A stretch of 64,000 bases of DNA, from assembly GCF_008801405.1 (NCBI RefSeq), contig NZ_VZPV01000002.1:806001-870000 (forward strand). The letters are read 5' to 3'. Shown here one piece after another: positions 40,805-49,261 of the stretch; position 1 is the stretch's first letter, and the number at the start of each line of letters is the position of its first letter. Origin of the DNA: Ralstonia insidiosa. Its GTDB lineage: Bacteria > Pseudomonadota > Gammaproteobacteria > Burkholderiales > Burkholderiaceae. Position numbers and translations under genes: made by a program. The notes beneath the pieces were generated by a model that did no database searches, was not told the DNA's origin, and saw nothing but the letters and a program-made list of their open reading frames with translations.

Positions 40805-43800
40805 TTACCACTGATACAACGCGCCCGCCCCGTAGGTCGTGCCCGCACCGCTCATGCTGGCGCCCATCTTGACCTTGATGCGCTCGCTCAGGCGGGCGCT
40901 CACACCAATGGCCGAAGCCGCATAGCCTTGGTACGAGCCCACACCCACGCCCACGGCAACCGTCTTGCCCACGTCCACATCCGGGATCATCGTGAGCGCC
41001 GTGGCACCCGCGATGCCCGAGTACGCTTTGCGTGACACATCACCCAGCGCTTGCTGCACCATGCCGACTTGCTGGTCGGTGTAGCTCTTGGCACCGGCCA
41101 CGGCCGTGTCCATCGTGCGCTTGTTGACCGCATCGGTGTCTTGCACTGCATCGGCCACGTTGGCGACGATACGTTCTGCGCCCACCGAGCCAACTGAGAC
41201 GGTGTTGTCGCGAGTGGTGGTCGAACCTGCGCCCAGCGCCACGCTGTTGTTGTTGGATGCCGAAGCACCTGCGCCCACTGCCACGGCGTTGTCACCGGTT
41301 GCCGTAGCCGCGTTGGCCTGGTCGCCGCTGGTGACAACGTGTGCATTGACTTCACCGGTGGAGATCACCTTCTCGACCACGGTCACGCGGTCGCCGGTGT
41401 CCCCAATGGCCGTTGCCAGTCCGCTCAGGGCGTCACCCACGTTGGTGTAGGTCACGTTGTTGAGCGTGTAGCTCGGGTTGATGAAGGCACCGTCCGAACC
41501 GATGGCAGCACCACCGCCCAGCGCACCTGCCAAGCCGCGCAGTTGGCCGACGTTCGCGGCATCCATGTCTGCCATGCCGGCGCGCACGTTCGACAGCAGC
41601 ACCGGCGCATCCGGCGAGCCGAAAGTGACCGACGTGCGGTTCGAGCCCGCGTCGTACGTCACAGCATCCAGCGTGTTGCCGTTCTGGTCGACCAGGCCGG
41701 TCCGCTGGAGCTGGCGCAGATTCACTGCATCGGTTGCGGCCGTGCCGTCCGCGACGTTGTGAAGCTGCACCGGGCCGGCCGCGTTCTGGCCGCCTAGCGT
41801 CACGCTGCCGTAGTTGGGCGAGCCGTCCGCATTTACGTCGTACGTTACGGCCGCCAGGGCATTGCCCTTGTTGTCGATCAGCCCCGTCTGCTTGAGCTGG
41901 CTCACGTTCACCGCGTCGTGGTCATCCATACCGTTGGCGACACCCGTCAGCTTGCGCGCACCCGCCGTGCCGGTGAAGTCGACCACCGCACCATCCGTGC
42001 CCGCAGCCACCGTGATGTTGCGCGTGGTCGGGTCCTGCTGCACCAGGCCTACTGAGCCATCACCGATCTGCTTCTGCAGGTTGGTGATGTTGGTTGCATT
42101 GGTCGTTACACGGCCATCAAGGTCGGTCACGTTCGTGTTGATCGTGCTGATATCGCCCGTGTTCTTGGCGACCTGCTGGTTGGTCGCATACAGCTGCGAG
42201 CCGTTGACCGCATCCGTGCTGCCGTCGGCCACTTTGCCATCAGCCACACCCGTGAGCGTGCGTGCGCCCGCCGTTCCGGTGAAGTCCACCACCGTACCGT
42301 CCGTGCCCGCCGCCACCGTGATGTTGCGCGAATCCGTATCCTGCTGCACCAGGCCGATCGAGCCGCTGCTCAGGTTGTCGGTCAGTTCGTGCAACTGGCT
42401 GACGTTCACGGCGTCGGTTGCGGCCGTACCGGCTGCGACGTTCGTGATTTGCCGCTCGTTGCCGGCCGAGCCGACCGACACCGAGTTGTCACGGTCGGCA
42501 ATGGAGCCCTTGCCGAGTGCAACGGAATACGCGTTCTGCGCTTGTGCCGAGACGCCAAGGGCCATGCTGCTGGCGCCGGCTGCTTGTGCACCAAAGCCGG
42601 CTGCAATACCGAAGTTCCCACTCGCTACCGAGTACGGGCCGATGGCGACGCTGACTTGGCCCGAGGCGTTGGCGCCGTCGCCTAGCGCGGTCGATCCGCG
42701 GAAGGCTTGCGAATTCGAGCCGACGGCCGTGTTGGTGATCTGCTGGCCCGTATAGCCCGGAGGCACGGTGCCATTGACTCTAATGGTGGTCACGTCAGTG
42801 GTGGCACCTGCACCGATTGCAACGGCGCGAAGAGATTTTGCGTTTGCATTCGAGCCGATGGCGACGGAATTGGGCGCGGAGGCGATTGCGTTGTCGGTAC
42901 CGTTGTTCAAGCCGTTTGCCTGGAAGTAGCGCGTGCCCTTCGTCAGATTGTTCTGCAGATTGGTGATGCTGGTATCCACAGCACCCAGGGCGCCGCCAAC
43001 GTTGTTGTACGTATTGCCCTGCACGGTGTAGTTCGGTGCCGAGACCGTACCATCCGGGTTGACCTCCGAATTTCCGCCCAGCGCGTTAGCCACCGACGTG
43101 CTTACGCCATGCAGCTGGCCACCGTTGATGGCGTCCAGGCTATTGGCGGCCACTGCGCCATCGGCCACCCCCGTCAGTTGACGAGCACCAGCCTTGCCCG
43201 TGAAGTCCACGAGATTGCCGTCGGTGTCCTTGGCGACTGTGATGGCGCGCGAATCCGCATCCTGCTGCACCAAGCCGATCGAGCCGCTGGTCAGGTTGTC
43301 GGTCAGGTCTGCGATGTCCTTGCTGTTTTGCGAGGCACGGCCGTCCAGGTTGGTGATCGCATCGCCCACGTTGTGCACGGTTGTGCCGTCCACCGTATAG
43401 CTCGGTGCCGAGACCGTGCCATCCGGGTTGACTACCGATTCACCACCGAGAGCGGCGGCTACTGACGCGTTTGCGCCGTGCAACTGGCTGACGTTCACGG
43501 CGTCGGTGGCGGCCGTACCGGCTGCGACATTCGTGATCTGCCGTTCGCTGCCGGCCGAGCCGACCGACACCGAGTTGTCACGGTCGGCAATGGAATTCAG
43601 GCCGAGTGCAACGGAATACGCGTTCTGCGCTTGCGCATTGGCGCCAAGGGCTGTGCTGTTGGCACCGGTTGCCTGTGCGCCAAAGCCGGTTGCAACACCG
43701 AAGTTGCTGCTCGCTGTCGAGTATGGGCCGATGGCTACGCTGGCTATGCCTGAGGCTTTGGCGGTGTCGCCCAGCGCGGTAGAGCCGCTGCTCGCATACG

Positions 43801-45202
43801 AAGAGGCGCCGACGGCTGTGTTGGTGATCGATTGGCCCGTATAGCCAGGAACCGAGCCGTTCGTGTTCGAGACGCGACCGGTGGACGCCGTGGTGGTGGC
43901 ACCTGTACCGATTGCAACGGAGCGGATCGTTCTTGCGTATGCATTCGAGCCGATGGCGACGGCATTGGGAGCGGCGGCGTTTGCGTTATCGGTGCCGTCG
44001 TTTAGGCCGGTGGCTTGGAAGTAACGCGTGCCCTTTGTCAGACTGTTCTGCAGATTGGTGATGTTGGTATCCACCGCACCCAGGGCGCCACCGACGTTGT
44101 TGTATGTATTGCCCTGCACGGTGTAGCTCGGTGCCGTGACGGTGCCGTCCGGATTGACGGTCGCACCACCACCCAGCGCAGTCGCTACGCTCTGGGCGTT
44201 GCTCTTGAGCTGCGACAGGTTGACGGCATCGGTGTCCTCTGTGCCATCGGCCACATTGATGAGGTTGCGCTCACCGCCCACATTGCCGATCGAGACCGTG
44301 TTGTCGCGGCTGGTGGTGCTGTTGGCGCCGATAGCGGTGGAGTTCACGCCCGTGGCTTGCGCGTTGTAGCCAATCGCCGTGCTGGCTGCTGCGCTGGCTT
44401 TGGTGTTGGAACCAAACGCGGTGGCTTGGTTGGCAGTTGCGTTGGCGGCACGACCAAACGCGGCCGTGCGGTCACCCTGTGCGTGGGCGGAATCGCCAAA
44501 CGCCGTTGCGCCATCGCCGGCCGCAATGGAGTTGGTGCCGACTGCGGTGGCGCTCCATGCGTTAGCGGTCGTGCCTGAATCTGCGCTGGCTCTCCAGCCC
44601 ATTGCGGTGGCCCCCTTTGTGCCCACCGCTGATGCGCCGGCGCCCAGTGCGGTTGCGTACTGAGTTGTCCCATTGGCTGCAGAACCCAGTGCAATGGCAC
44701 CCCACTGATTGGCGTTGGCATTGACACCAACCGCAACGCTATCCTGGGCCGTCGCCATCGCGCTGGTGCCCAATGCCGTTGCATGCGTGCCCGCAACACT
44801 GTAGGCGCCGACCGCCGTACCGTAGAAACCGCTGGTGGTGGCTGAATCGCCAATTGCGGTACCACCCTGGGTGGCGACCGCAGCGTTGCCGAATGCAGAG
44901 CCTTGAATGCAGGTGCCGTCGACATACGCAGAGTTCTTGAGTGCGCCTGCCGCAGCGACACCACAGGAGGCTGTGGAGTTCTGGCCGATGGCGATGCTGT
45001 TCGCCGATCCACCGCCAGTAATGGTGCCGGCCGGATTGGTGGCCGTGGTCTGTGCAAATACGCCGGAAGACGCGCCAACCAATGTCAGCGCGGCGGCGGC
45101 AACGACCGAACGGGAGGTCTTCTTGCGGCCCTTGGCAATTTCGGAGGCGGCTACCCAGGTACCGGTGGCTGCGTTGAAGAGAGTGCGGTAGGTCTTGTTC
45201 AT
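40805..45202 (-). CDS. YadA-like trimeric autotransporter adhesin
   Basis: 1465 aa. Extended signal peptide region (MNKTYRTLFNAATGTWVAASEIAKGRKK, cleavage near residue 51), then a head of YadA-type 14-residue repeats (AIGxNSxAxxxxSxA), necks (NVAAGTAATDAVNVSQLH and variants), coiled-coil stalk segments with FTGTAGARTLTGV-type inserts, and a C-terminal four-strand membrane anchor (last about 90 residues, KSYTDQQVGMVQQALGDVSRKAYSGIAGATA...GAGALYQW). It forms a surface trimer mediating adhesion or autoagglutination. A head-neck-stalk block of about 366 residues occurs twice. GGAG precedes the ATG. It sits between response-regulator genes and is likely part of their regulon. Confidence 0.95.
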   Translation of the reverse strand: MNKTYRTLFNAATGTWVAASEIAKGRKKTSRSVVAAAALTLVGASSGVFAQTTATNPAGTITGGGSANSIAIGQNSTASCGVAAAGALKNSAYVDGTCIQGSAFGNAAVATQGGTAIGDSATTSGFYGTAVGAYSVAGTHATALGTSAMATAQDSVAVGVNANANQWGAIALGSAANGTTQYATALGAGASAVGTKGATAMGWRASADSGTTANAWSATAVGTNSIAAGDGATAFGDSAHAQGDRTAAFGRAANATANQATAFGSNTKASAAASTAIGYNAQATGVNSTAIGANSTTSRDNTVSIGNVGGERNLINVADGTEDTDAVNLSQLKSNAQSVATALGGGATVNPDGTVTAPSYTVQGNTYNNVGGALGAVDTNITNLQNSLTKGTRYFQATGLNDGTDNANAAAPNAVAIGSNAYARTIRSVAIGTGATTTASTGRVSNTNGSVPGYTGQSITNTAVGASSYASSGSTALGDTAKASGIASVAIGPYSTASSNFGVATGFGAQATGANSTALGANAQAQNAYSVALGLNSIADRDNSVSVGSAGSERQITNVAAGTAATDAVNVSQLHGANASVAAALGGESVVNPDGTVSAPSYTVDGTTVHNVGDAITNLDGRASQNSKDIADLTDNLTSGSIGLVQQDADSRAITVAKDTDGNLVDFTGKAGARQLTGVADGAVAANSLDAINGGQLHGVSTSVANALGGNSEVNPDGTVSAPNYTVQGNTYNNVGGALGAVDTSITNLQNNLTKGTRYFQANGLNNGTDNAIASAPNSVAIGSNANAKSLRAVAIGAGATTDVTTIRVNGTVPPGYTGQQITNTAVGSNSQAFRGSTALGDGANASGQVSVAIGPYSVASGNFGIAAGFGAQAAGASSMALGVSAQAQNAYSVALGKGSIADRDNSVSVGSAGNERQITNVAAGTAATDAVNVSQLHELTDNLSSGSIGLVQQDTDSRNITVAAGTDGTVVDFTGTAGARTLTGVADGKVADGSTDAVNGSQLYATNQQVAKNTGDISTINTNVTDLDGRVTTNATNITNLQKQIGDGSVGLVQQDPTTRNITVAAGTDGAVVDFTGTAGARKLTGVANGMDDHDAVNVSQLKQTGLIDNKGNALAAVTYDVNADGSPNYGSVTLGGQNAAGPVQLHNVADGTAATDAVNLRQLQRTGLVDQNGNTLDAVTYDAGSNRTSVTFGSPDAPVLLSNVRAGMADMDAANVGQLRGLAGALGGGAAIGSDGAFINPSYTLNNVTYTNVGDALSGLATAIGDTGDRVTVVEKVISTGEVNAHVVTSGDQANAATATGDNAVAVGAGASASNNNSVALGAGSTTTRDNTVSVGSVGAERIVANVADAVQDTDAVNKRTMDTAVAGAKSYTDQQVGMVQQALGDVSRKAYSGIAGATALTMIPDVDVGKTVAVGVGVGSYQGYAASAIGVSARLSERIKVKMGASMSGAGTTYGAGALYQW
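42365..43050 (-). repeat. internal repeat unit of the autotransporter gene, copy 2
   Basis: Near-identical counterpart of 43440-44150, offset by about 1.1 kb (about 366 codons). It encodes GNTYNNVGGALGAVDTSITNLQNNLTKGTRYFQANGLNNGTDNA and the following head and neck. It could support recombination that changes stalk length. Confidence 0.7.
43440..44150 (-). repeat. internal repeat unit of the autotransporter gene, copy 1
   Basis: It encodes GNTYNNVGGALGAVDTNITNLQNSLTKGTRYFQATGLNDGTDNA and the following head and neck, matching the unit at 42365-43050. Boundaries are approximate because the protein is repetitive throughout. Confidence 0.7.
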
Positions 45203-45517
45203 GGTGACTCCGTAGGTGGATTGATCTGACGGGAGCCACTGTATTTTTTACGTGTACTACGGGATATCTGACGAGTACTAAAACGCCATCTGTGCCGCGC
45301 TGGCGCTCGGAAACTCGTACGAGTACGAGGCCCGGCATACGAAATTGCGTGGCGCAAGCAACGCAAGACGCATCCGAGGCGGTGCATGCGTGGACCGTTC
45401 AACACATTTTCGTTGTCGTCCGATTGCTGGTTGGAGGCGGGGCATCCCACAATCGATTACACGAGGCAGCGATGTCCGATTGACCCTCATGACGCTCAGA
45501 CGATGCCCTTTACTTCC
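45203..45517. promoter_or_regulatory. upstream region of the autotransporter gene
   Basis: 315 bp between the autotransporter ATG and the small plus-strand frame. It holds the perfect palindrome ACTCGTACGAGT (45313-45324) and an AT-rich segment (CTGTATTTTTTACGTG, near 45238-45255) close to the gene that should contain its promoter. Part of it (from 45286) belongs to the duplicated segment. Confidence 0.5.
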
Positions 45518-45706
45518 ATGTCTCTCTCAGTTTTACTTCTTGGCTTCGCGCGGCTTTCCGCAGCGGATCGGAAAGCGTTTCTCACGCAGTTGAATCAATT
45601 CATCCTGGCTTCACCGCACCAAAGGCGTTCGAAGATCCAAACGTGGGAAGAGGATGGCGGCGCGAGCGCTGCGGCACGCGCCGAGCCGCTTGAGAAACCG
45701 ATGTGA
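45518..45706 (+). CDS. 62-residue microprotein, copy 1 (convergent to a response regulator)
   Basis: MSLSVLLLGFARLSAADRKAF..., ending RAEPLEKPM. A hydrophobic start is followed by an amphipathic segment (RKAFLTQLNQFILASPHQRRSKIQ) and an acidic end. No known family. Evidence that it is coding: copy 2 at 47976 keeps the same frame over all 63 codons without indels, and the 10 base differences fall 7 in third, 3 in first and none in second codon positions. Just upstream of the ATG a 2-nt indel breaks the frame correspondence, which marks this ATG as the start. It ends 2 bp before the end of the convergent regulator (a pseudogene in this copy). There is no clear ribosome binding site. Confidence 0.6.
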   Translation: MSLSVLLLGFARLSAADRKAFLTQLNQFILASPHQRRSKIQTWEEDGGASAAARAEPLEKPM

Positions 45707-45708
45707 CG

Positions 45709-46247
45709 TTAGCTGCCGACTTCGGTCTGCGGCAGTGTTGAAGGGGAAGCCAGCCCAGTTTCAATCGCATAGCAGAACAGATCAGCTTCACGTTCCAGAC
45801 CGAGTTGGAGCATGACTGAGTTTTTCTGCGTGCTGACGGTTTGTTTGCTGCGATGCAGGCGCTCGGCAATCTCTCCAACCTATCGCCCTGACACGAACAG
45901 CCGCACGACCTCACTCTCACGGCGCGTCAGTGTCCGCGTTCCTGTGCCCTTGGTCCATTTTGAGGCGTCGAGAATGGTGCGCGTGGTGCGGGAGAAGCAC
46001 GTCTGTCCCAACACTGCCGCATGCACTGCCGGAACGATATGGGAGAGATCGTCCGATTTGCTCAGCACGCCCAGTACGCCCGTGGCGGCGATCGCAGAAA
46101 GCGCTGCGGGGTTGTCCATCATAGTCAGCACCAGCACGCGTACACCCGGGTACCGGCGCAGCAGGAACGAGATCAGTGGGATGCGGTTGCCATAGTTGCC
46201 GCCGGGCATGGCGTAGTCAGTCACCAGCACATCGCACGGTTCGCGAT
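45709..46247 (-). pseudogene. decayed RcsB-like response regulator (paralogue of 48167-48844)
   Basis: The C-terminal 3/4 of a NarL-class regulator. Homology begins at REPCDVLVTDYAMPGGNYG, so the first 48 or so residues including the acidic pair are missing, replaced by unrelated sequence. An in-frame TAG (45880-45882) interrupts the HTH where the intact copy reads GLSVGEIAERL. Downstream the frame continues to a stop at the same place as the paralogue. Several further substitutions hit the HTH (NSVMLQLGL for NSAMRKLGL). It cannot make a functional regulator; a truncated product from an ATG near 46283 would contain half a receiver only. Confidence 0.85.
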
Positions 46248-46352
46248 ACGGATTTGTCCCGCTGAGAAGTAGAGAATCCGCCATGATTCTCACGATCTAA
46301 AGTAGAAGACCGCCCCTCGATCACGATCCCGCTTTGCCGTAAAGGCGCTTCT

Positions 46353-47432
46353 TTAACGAGGGTTGCCCGAGCCAGTTCCAAGAAATGGGAACGGCGCCGA
46401 CACCTTGAACTCTGCCGATACCTCGCCGCTGAATGTATTGCGTTGATTTGCCCCAAGGTCGAGCTTGCGCACCGGTGAGCCATTGGAGAAATCGACTTTC
46501 TTCAGGTCAACCCAGAACGTATTGGGGGTGAGTGCCGACTCGAAGAAGTACAACATACGCTTGTGATCAACGACCGTGCGCCAGCGCGTTGACGAGATAT
46601 TTGGCTCACCCGGCGTGGAAATGCCAAAGGGGACCGACACATTGCGAATCACGCTCAACACGCTCGCGAGCGCCTTCACTGGATCTTCACTTTTGGGAAT
46701 GGCATTGATATAGAACGATGCACGTGTGAAACGATCCGATGCTCGATTTGTGCCTGGTAGGAATGTTGTGCCGCCAATCTGCTTCCAGTAAGCGTTCAGT
46801 GCCAGTTGCTCGTCAAACGTCGGGGAGTTGGTCATCACCTGGTACTGTTGGCCATGATGAATAACTTGTCGCCCATTGATGTATTCGACGATCGCGCTAT
46901 CTCCTGATGCATCCGACATCGACAGATGTAGCGTGGCGAGCCGAGACTCCCCGGGAACCTTGTCCGTAATGACGGTGAAAGGCTCCTTCTCCAGTGCCGT
47001 CACGGCCTCGGCGACCGTAGCGAAATTGTCGAGCACGTACTGCGCCCAAGCAGCAATGGTCAACCCAGGCTTAGCGTTGCTATCGAACTTTGGATACTCT
47101 GACTCCACTAGCCAAAGCAATTGCGCGGAGAGGCCCTTCTCGTTGACGCCATCCGTCGTTGACACGTCATATCCGGTGGCTACGACACTTCCGTACTTCG
47201 CCGTCCAATGAATCGAATTTGATCCGGCTTCGCCTGTACGCGTAATTCCTCGCGGCAACAAGTACAGATTGGTCGCAACGTCGAGCCGCCAGTCCATGGA
47301 TCTTGCGGTAATGACATCGCCGTTGGCACCGAGGTACACGACACGGGTGCACGCGATTGACGGAACGGGGGAGAGGGCGATTGCGATTGCAGAAAAAAGG
47401 CAAACAAGTGACCCGACAAGCTTGCTGGACAT
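46353..47432 (-). CDS. exported choloylglycine hydrolase/penicillin V acylase-like Ntn hydrolase
   Basis: 359 aa linear amide C-N hydrolase. The signal peptide (MSSKLVGSLVCLFSAIAIALSPVPSIA) ends directly before Cys28, which becomes the N-terminal nucleophile after cleavage (ACTRVVYLGANGDVITARSMDWRLD). Other conserved positions: R in ITARS, D in MDW, and the asparagine in VMTNSPTFDEQ. The periplasmic Gram-negative branch of this family includes enzymes that cleave penicillin V or acyl-homoserine lactones rather than bile salts; the substrate is not determined here. Base composition is lower in GC than its neighbours. It sits exactly between the two copies of the duplicated locus, which suggests arrival with the rearrangement. 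Confidence 0.85.
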   Translation of the reverse strand: MSSKLVGSLVCLFSAIAIALSPVPSIACTRVVYLGANGDVITARSMDWRLDVATNLYLLPRGITRTGEAGSNSIHWTAKYGSVVATGYDVSTTDGVNEKGLSAQLLWLVESEYPKFDSNAKPGLTIAAWAQYVLDNFATVAEAVTALEKEPFTVITDKVPGESRLATLHLSMSDASGDSAIVEYINGRQVIHHGQQYQVMTNSPTFDEQLALNAYWKQIGGTTFLPGTNRASDRFTRASFYINAIPKSEDPVKALASVLSVIRNVSVPFGISTPGEPNISSTRWRTVVDHKRMLYFFESALTPNTFWVDLKKVDFSNGSPVRKLDLGANQRNTFSGEVSAEFKVSAPFPFLGTGSGNPR

Positions 47433-47536
47433 AGCGATATCTCACACTTGGGAAAGGCGTCGCAGAAGAATTCGCAAACGTCGTCAGTATAGTAATAATT
47501 TCCCCTAGCCAAGCTGCCCAACAAGCCATTCGTGGT

Positions 47537-47641
47537 ATGACCAACGCCGTCAACGCGCGCAAGCGCCGGCCAACCCTCTTGCAGGGGGTGGTGCACCTAG
47601 CCATCTTCGCCGCATATCTGTTCTTATCGGTTGTGCCGTAG
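47537..47641 (+). CDS. possible 34-residue membrane microprotein
   Basis: MTNAVNARKRRPTLLQGVVH..., basic N-terminus and a single hydrophobic helix (GVVHLAIFAAYLFLSVVP) to the stop. It could be a genuine small inner-membrane protein or the remnant of a larger gene. No ribosome binding site is evident, and it lies in the gap between the acylase-like gene and the second copy of the duplication. Confidence 0.25.
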   Translation: MTNAVNARKRRPTLLQGVVHLAIFAAYLFLSVVP

Positions 47642-47746
47642 CCTGCCAGATTGCACTACGCATCGGCTATTTGCTCGGTTCGGGAGGGCGCGCATTGGCA
47701 GGGTGGATTTCTCTCTTTCAACCTGCACCCGAAACAATCGGATACA

Positions 47747-48722
47747 TCAGTACTGAAATGGCATTCCCGTTGCGCCCGGTGCCTGGAAATTCGTACTGGT
47801 GAAAGCGCGTAGGGCGAGCAATACAAGAAACATCTGAGGGTGATGCATGCGTGGATCGTTCAACGCATTTTCGTTGTCGTCCGATTGCTGCTTGGGGTGG
47901 GGCATCCCACAATCGATTACACGAGGCAGCGATGTCCGATTGACCCTCATGACGCTCAGACGATGCCCTTTATCCATGTCACTCTCGGTTTTGCTTCTTG
48001 GCTTCGCGCGGCTTTCCGCAACGGATCGGAAAGCGTTTCTCACGCAGTTGAATCAATTCATCCTGGCGTCACCGCACCAAAGGCGCTCGAAGATCCAAGC
48101 GTGGGAAGAAGATGGCGGCGCGAGCACGGCGGCACGCGCCGAGCCGCTTGAGAAACCGATGTGACGTTAACTGCCGACTTCGGTTTGCGGCGGTGTTGAG
48201 GCGGAAACGAGTCCGGTTTCAATCGCATAGCGGAACAGATCAGCTTCACGTTCCAGACCGAGTTTGCGCATGGCCGAGTTTTTCTGCGTGCTGACGGTTT
48301 GTTTGCTGCGATGCAGCCGCTCGGCAATCTCTCCAACCGATAGGCCTGACACGAACAGCCGCACGACCTCACTCTCACGGCGCGTCAGTGTCTGCGTTCC
48401 TGCGCCCTTGGTCTCTTTTGAGGCATTGAGAATGGCGTGCGCGGTGGGGGAGAAGTATGTCTGCCCCAGCACGGCTGCGTGTACAGCCGGCACGATGTGA
48501 GAGAGATCGTCCGATTTGCTCAGCACCCCCCGTACACCCGTTGCGGCAATGGCCGAAAGCACGGCAGGGTTGTCCATCATGGTCAGTACCAGTACGCGCA
48601 CACCGGGGTAGCGGCGCAGGATGAAGGAGATCAGTGGAATGCCGTCGCCATAGTTGCCGCCGGGCATGGCGTAGTCAGTCACCAGTACATCGCACGGTTC
48701 GCGATCGAGAAAGGCGACCATG
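47747..48722. repeat. right copy of the duplicated regulator/microprotein locus
   Basis: Counterpart of 45286-46247. The leader is the more diverged part; the small plus-strand frame and the regulator coding region are the most similar. The palindrome ACTCGTACGAGT of the left copy is degraded here (TTCGTACTGGT near 47790). Confidence 0.8.
47976..48164 (+). CDS. 62-residue microprotein, copy 2
   Basis: MSLSVLLLGFARLSATDRKAF..., differing from copy 1 by only three residues (A/T, T/A and A/T exchanges). It ends 2 bp before the stop codon of the intact convergent response regulator (48167), so the two transcripts must overlap at their ends. Function unknown. Possible roles, all speculative, are a regulator of the response regulator or of adhesin export, or a small DNA- or membrane-associated factor. 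Confidence 0.65.
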   Translation: MSLSVLLLGFARLSATDRKAFLTQLNQFILASPHQRRSKIQAWEEDGGASTAARAEPLEKPM

Positions 48723-48844
48723 TCGGTCGAGCTATGCGACGTGCCAATGACCTCGATGCCCCCTGCATCTCTGATGGAGGCTTTTACCCCGGCGATGATG
48801 GCCGGATGGTCATCGGCCAACAGCAAGCGAATGGGGGCTTTCAT
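48167..48844 (-). CDS. RcsB/BvgA-like response regulator, intact paralogue
   Basis: 225 aa. Receiver with LLLADDHPAIIAGV, phospho-acceptor D57 in VTDYAMPGGNYGDG, T in VLTMMD, K in VLSKSDD; HTH (about 145-205) TLTRRESEVVRLFVSGLSVGEIAERLHRSKQTVSTQKNSAMRKLGL. Clearly paralogous to the regulator at 40033-40716 and parent or sister of the pseudogene at 45709. GGGGAA precedes the ATG. It is divergent from the hybrid kinase at 49262 over about 417 bp, the arrangement expected for a phosphorelay pair. Predicted to act on the fimbrial operon and autotransporter. Confidence 0.9.
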   Translation of the reverse strand: MKAPIRLLLADDHPAIIAGVKASIRDAGGIEVIGTSHSSTDMVAFLDREPCDVLVTDYAMPGGNYGDGIPLISFILRRYPGVRVLVLTMMDNPAVLSAIAATGVRGVLSKSDDLSHIVPAVHAAVLGQTYFSPTAHAILNASKETKGAGTQTLTRRESEVVRLFVSGLSVGEIAERLHRSKQTVSTQKNSAMRKLGLEREADLFRYAIETGLVSASTPPQTEVGS

Positions 48845-49261
48845 GATGGTGTGGTTCCCCGGGTGACGCGATTGTTGTGACTTATGTGTGCTTTGCCAGT
48901 TTGCTCACCCCGGGGCGATTCCCGTCTGCCCTGAAGGGGTGGCTATAGAACGCATTCAGATGCAGTATAGAGCGCTTTCTGTCCGCATCTGGAGATGCTT
49001 AAGCAGCCGGCAGGCCTATGCTGATGTTGGTGTGTGCGACCCCAACCAACGCTGCACGGCTGACCGATTCAATTGCTACATCTGGGCAAGTTGCGCATAA
49101 CGTTGCACTGCGTATTTTCGATGGGCACGCTCGTTCGCATAATAGGACAAGATCGAAACGTTCAATGCGCATCGTACGCGTACGAAAAATGCGAGGAGCG
49201 GGTGCATCTCGCAGCGGCTGCGTAATACATTAGCGCTTTGCCGGATCTACCAAAGAACACC
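48845..49261. promoter_or_regulatory. divergent control region of response regulator and hybrid kinase
   Basis: 417 bp without a gene. It contains the perfect 14-bp palindrome TCGTACGCGTACGA (49172-49185), 76 bp before the kinase start, sharing the CGTACG core with ACTCGTACGAGT upstream of the autotransporter. Several A/T-rich -10-like segments (TATAGAACG, TATAGAGCG near 48940-48975) are present. It probably holds both promoters and possibly an autoregulatory site. Confidence 0.5.

Larger units (their letters stand above)
45286..46247. repeat. left copy of a duplicated regulator/microprotein locus
   Basis: About 0.96 kb homologous to 47747-48722 in the same orientation. It covers a noncoding leader, a 62-codon plus-strand frame and a minus-strand response regulator. 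Homology stops abruptly at 46247 inside the receiver coding region, so the regulator is truncated in this copy. Confidence 0.85.

Noticed and set aside
41814..42755. A 313-codon plus-strand open frame and several others opposite the autotransporter gene
   Set aside because: They mirror the repetitive autotransporter coding sequence; low-complexity composition (V, P, S, T rich) and periodicity come from the opposite strand.
42365..44150. Repeats inside the autotransporter gene considered as mobile elements
   Set aside because: They keep frame and encode head, neck and stalk modules, typical of this protein family.
46248..46293. ATG near 46283 as a new start giving a functional short response regulator
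   Set aside because: The product would lack the acidic pair and the first receiver helices and end inside the HTH, so it is treated as a pseudogene.
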